This document shows positions 6,761 to 8,000 of a DNA stretch of 8,000 nucleotides, piece after piece. Below the pieces are notes generated by a model. That model was not told the DNA's origin, did not search any database, and saw only the letters and a program-made list of their open reading frames with translations. This stretch comes from Clostridia bacterium. GTDB taxonomy: Bacteria > Bacillota > Clostridia > TANB77 > UBA1234. Positions within the stretch are counted from its first letter, which is position 1; every line of letters begins with the position of its first letter. The translations under genes and the position numbers were made by a program. The DNA is taken from NCBI GenBank assembly GCA_900765095.1, contig CAAFRB010000018.1:1-8000 (forward strand), given 5' to 3'.

Positions 6761-7513
6761 ATGGATTCAACAATAACGCAATATCAAATAAAAATGGAAA
6801 ATTTTGAAGGGCCACTAGACCTTTTATGCCATTTAATTGAAAAAAACAAAATGGATATTTGTGACATAAAGATAAATGAAATAACAAATCAATATTTAGA
6901 TTACCTTCAAATGATGCACGAAATGAACCTAGATGTAACAAGCGAATTCATAATAATGGCATCAAGGCTGATATACTTAAAATCAAAATCATTACTTCCT
7001 AGTCTTGAAAATGAAGAGGAAGAAGAAATCGATTTAACACAAATGCTGATTGAGTACAAAAAGTATAAAGAAAATGCAATTCTACTAAAGAAAAATTCTG
7101 AAGAATACGGCGGAAAGGTTTATAAAGCACCAGAGAAGATAGAACTTCCAAAGGGAAAAATCGAGAGACAATATGAAACCTACATAATTCCAGAAATATA
7201 TGCAGGATTTGTAAGACGAGAAAACGAAAAGAAAAATGCAAATGCAGACAATTTAGCAAAATTAGCTGTAAACGAGAAAGTAACAATAAAAAGCAAAATT
7301 AAAGAAATACTTAAATTCTTATTAAAAGCACCAACATTTGTTTTTAATAAAGTTTTTAATACAAAACAAAAATCCAAAGTAGAAGTCATGACTGCTTTTT
7401 TAGGGTTACTTGAACTTTCGAGAGCTAACAGAATACAGATAAGCCAAAACACAATATTTGGTGATATAAATGTAACTAAAATCAAAAGAAAAGAATATAA
7501 TGAGATGAACTAA
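6761..7513 (+). CDS. scpA: Segregation and condensation protein A (kleisin ScpA)
   Basis: ScpA is the kleisin that bridges the Smc dimer and, with ScpB, forms the bacterial condensin that organises and segregates chromosomes. The 250 residues are about the usual length. The N-terminal Smc-binding domain is clear: FEGPLDLLCHLIEKNKMDI (15-33), then IKINEITNQYLDYL (36-49) and SEFIIMASRLIYLKSKSLLP (61-80). An acidic stretch (84-91) and a charged central region, which in the family holds the ScpB-binding segment, follow. The C-terminal winged helix (~172-240) carries the VMTAFLGLLELSRANRIQISQ block (209-229) and FGDI. The RBS is weak (GGAAAGG at 6747-6753) and no convincing promoter is seen between the terminator and the start. 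scpB, normally the next gene, is absent; a long non-coding stretch follows. Confidence 0.93.
   Translation: MDSTITQYQIKMENFEGPLDLLCHLIEKNKMDICDIKINEITNQYLDYLQMMHEMNLDVTSEFIIMASRLIYLKSKSLLPSLENEEEEEIDLTQMLIEYKKYKENAILLKKNSEEYGGKVYKAPEKIELPKGKIERQYETYIIPEIYAGFVRRENEKKNANADNLAKLAVNEKVTIKSKIKEILKFLLKAPTFVFNKVFNTKQKSKVEVMTAFLGLLELSRANRIQISQNTIFGDINVTKIKRKEYNEMN
7496..7512 (+). repeat. 17-nt direct repeat, copy 2 (end of scpA)
   Basis: This is the exact second copy of the 17 nt found at 954-970. Here it encodes the last residues of ScpA and most of its stop codon. The right arm of the terminator hairpin seen at copy 1 is absent. Confidence 0.8.
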
Positions 7514-7519
7514 AAAATA

Positions 7520-7528
7520 TTATCCACA
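7520..7528 (+). promoter_or_regulatory. Isolated DnaA-box match
   Basis: TTATCCACA matches the DnaA-box consensus TTATNCACA exactly and lies seven bases after the scpA stop codon. I found no cluster of further boxes, so this is not an origin; it could be a single DnaA site or chance. Confidence 0.3.
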
Positions 7529-7623
7529 AAGAACAATAATACTCATCACAATATAACGTAATGAAGTGAATATAAGGAGAATATATCCAAATAAAGGGAA
7601 AATGTAAAACCCTGAAATCCTAT

Positions 7624-7641
7624 TGAAATGGCCACATTTCA
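7624..7641. repeat. Inverted repeat upstream of the tandem promoters
   Basis: TGAAATG (7624-7630) and CATTTCA (7635-7641) are perfect 7-bp arms around GCCA. No T run follows on either strand. It could be a protein-binding site or a weak transcript-end structure. Confidence 0.4.
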
Positions 7642-7668
7642 CACCTAAATAAAAATAAATAAAAAAAC

Positions 7669-7709
7669 TTAAAAAAGTTGTTGACTTTTGTCGGTTACGG
7701 TGTTAATAT
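7669..7709 (+). promoter_or_regulatory. Tandem promoter P1 (probable rRNA operon promoter)
   Basis: TTGACT (7681-7686) and TAATAT (7704-7709) are separated by 17 bases. A-tracts at 7651-7655, 7661-7667 and 7671-7676, about 10 bases apart, precede it and resemble an UP element. The segment TTAAAAAAGTTGTTGAC (7669-7685) recurs exactly at the second promoter. Duplicated, near-consensus promoters with A-rich upstream regions are typical of Firmicute rrn operons. Confidence 0.85.
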
Positions 7710-7716
7710 ACTAATT

Positions 7717-7732
7717 GTTCTTGCGAGAGAAC
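7717..7732 (+). other. Hairpin at the predicted 5' end of the P1 transcript
   Basis: GTTCT (7717-7721) pairs with AGAAC (7728-7732); a T-G pair can extend the stem and leaves a GCGA (GNRA-type) tetraloop. It begins about eight bases after the P1 -10, at or near the expected start of transcription. Confidence 0.45.
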
Positions 7733-7752
7733 ATCAAAAAAACATCAAAAAA
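7731..7752. repeat. 11-nt tandem repeat with phased A-tracts
   Basis: Two consecutive copies of ACATCAAAAAA lie between the two promoters. The 11-nt unit is about one helical turn, so the A6 tracts lie on the same DNA face. This suggests intrinsic curvature upstream of P2. Confidence 0.6.
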
Positions 7753-7779
7753 GCACATAAAATTAGCCAACAAAAAAAG

Positions 7780-7820
7780 TTAAAAAAGTTGTTGACAAAC
7801 ATAAAAAAAGATGTTATATT
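7780..7820 (+). promoter_or_regulatory. Tandem promoter P2 (probable rRNA operon promoter)
   Basis: A perfect TTGACA (7792-7797) and TATATT (7815-7820) are separated by 17 bases. The preceding TTAAAAAAGTTGTTGAC (7780-7796) is identical to that of P1, 111 bases upstream. A-tracts at 7772-7778 and 7782-7787 extend the A-rich upstream region. Confidence 0.88.
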
Positions 7821-8000
7821 AAATAAGGCTTCTGAAAGACAGCAAAACATACGGACACAAACAACAGAAGATATGAAAGTACATTGAAAAGTAAACAATG
7901 AGAAATGAGAAAAACCAAGCGAACTTTTATCAATAAAAGATGAAAGAGTACTAATAAAAAGTACAAAACAATAACCTGAAAATTCGAAAGAATTTTAAAC
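7821..8000 (+). other. Untranslated leader, probably 5' to a 16S rRNA gene outside the window
   Basis: No protein gene is supported here. The stretch at 7879-7898 (GTACATTGAAAAGTAAACAA) resembles, from memory, the boxA-like TTGAAAACT motif of Firmicute rRNA leaders. Three hairpins follow: 7924-7939 (CTTTTA/TAAAAG), 7948-7964 (GTACT/AGTAC) and 7979-7996 (AAAATTC/GAATTTT with a GAAA tetraloop). Such structures commonly form antitermination or processing stems before 16S rRNA. The conserved 16S start (AGAGTTTGAT) is not reached, so the rRNA assignment is inferred. Confidence 0.65.

Larger units (their letters stand above)
7514..7668. other. Non-coding spacer between scpA and the tandem promoters
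   Basis: No supportable gene is seen. The stretch contains a perfect DnaA-box-like TTATCCACA (7520-7528), a short inverted repeat (7624-7641) and then an A-rich run (7648-7668) that would serve as an upstream element for the first promoter. I find no clear intrinsic terminator for scpA here. Confidence 0.6.

Noticed and set aside
7595..7613. AGGG/CCCT hairpin as the scpA terminator
   Set aside because: Four-bp stem with an 11-base loop and no T run; too weak to call.
7678..7887. Possible 69-residue protein starting near P1
   Set aside because: It begins inside the P1 -35 region and runs through P2, both of which have exact promoter spacing. It has a Lys-rich, low-complexity sequence and no RBS.

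Overview
This window is a stretch of core chromosome from a low-G+C, spore-forming Firmicute, most likely a member of the Clostridia. The evidence is the strongly A+T-rich, purine-rich coding strands, strong AGGAGG-type ribosome binding sites, a near-canonical SpoVS, the RNase Y/YmdB pair, and a Gram-positive LexA (SOS) box in front of recA. I cannot name the genus. All recognised genes lie on the + strand.

Layout: (1) 2-952, the C-terminal ~60% of RNase Y (KH and HD domains), cut by the window edge and followed by a good intrinsic terminator. (2) 1116-1892, a YmdB-type phosphodiesterase (TIGR00282 family), followed by a weak hairpin with a T run. (3) 2019-2279, spoVS, with a strong RBS, a ~150-base 3' region and a strong terminator at 2431-2469. 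(4) 2544-4112, a single family-5 (SBP_bac_5) solute-binding protein with an N-terminal membrane segment, no lipobox and no permease or ATPase genes beside it. (5) 4124-6730, an apparent transcription unit: a promoter with a LexA box between its -35 and -10, then recA, recX and a trimeric-type purine nucleoside phosphorylase, closed by a perfect 13-bp hairpin. (6) 6761-7513, scpA, without scpB after it. (7) 7514-8000, no protein gene: an A-rich spacer, then two tandem consensus-like promoters built on the same 17-bp repeat, then a hairpin-rich leader. This is the organisation expected just upstream of a 16S rRNA gene, which would start beyond the window.

Functional themes are RNA turnover and signalling (rny, ymdB), sporulation (spoVS), DNA repair (recA, recX), purine salvage (punA) and chromosome segregation (scpA). 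I see no phage, transposon, CRISPR array or defence island. The features most worth a second look are the orphan solute-binding protein, the possible inclusion of purine nucleoside phosphorylase in an SOS-controlled unit, an exact 17-nt direct repeat ending rny and scpA and so bracketing ~6.5 kb, an insertion plus shortened loop in the phosphorylase, the tandem promoter and leader architecture, and scpA separated from scpB. I did not find convincing evidence for a wholly new system.
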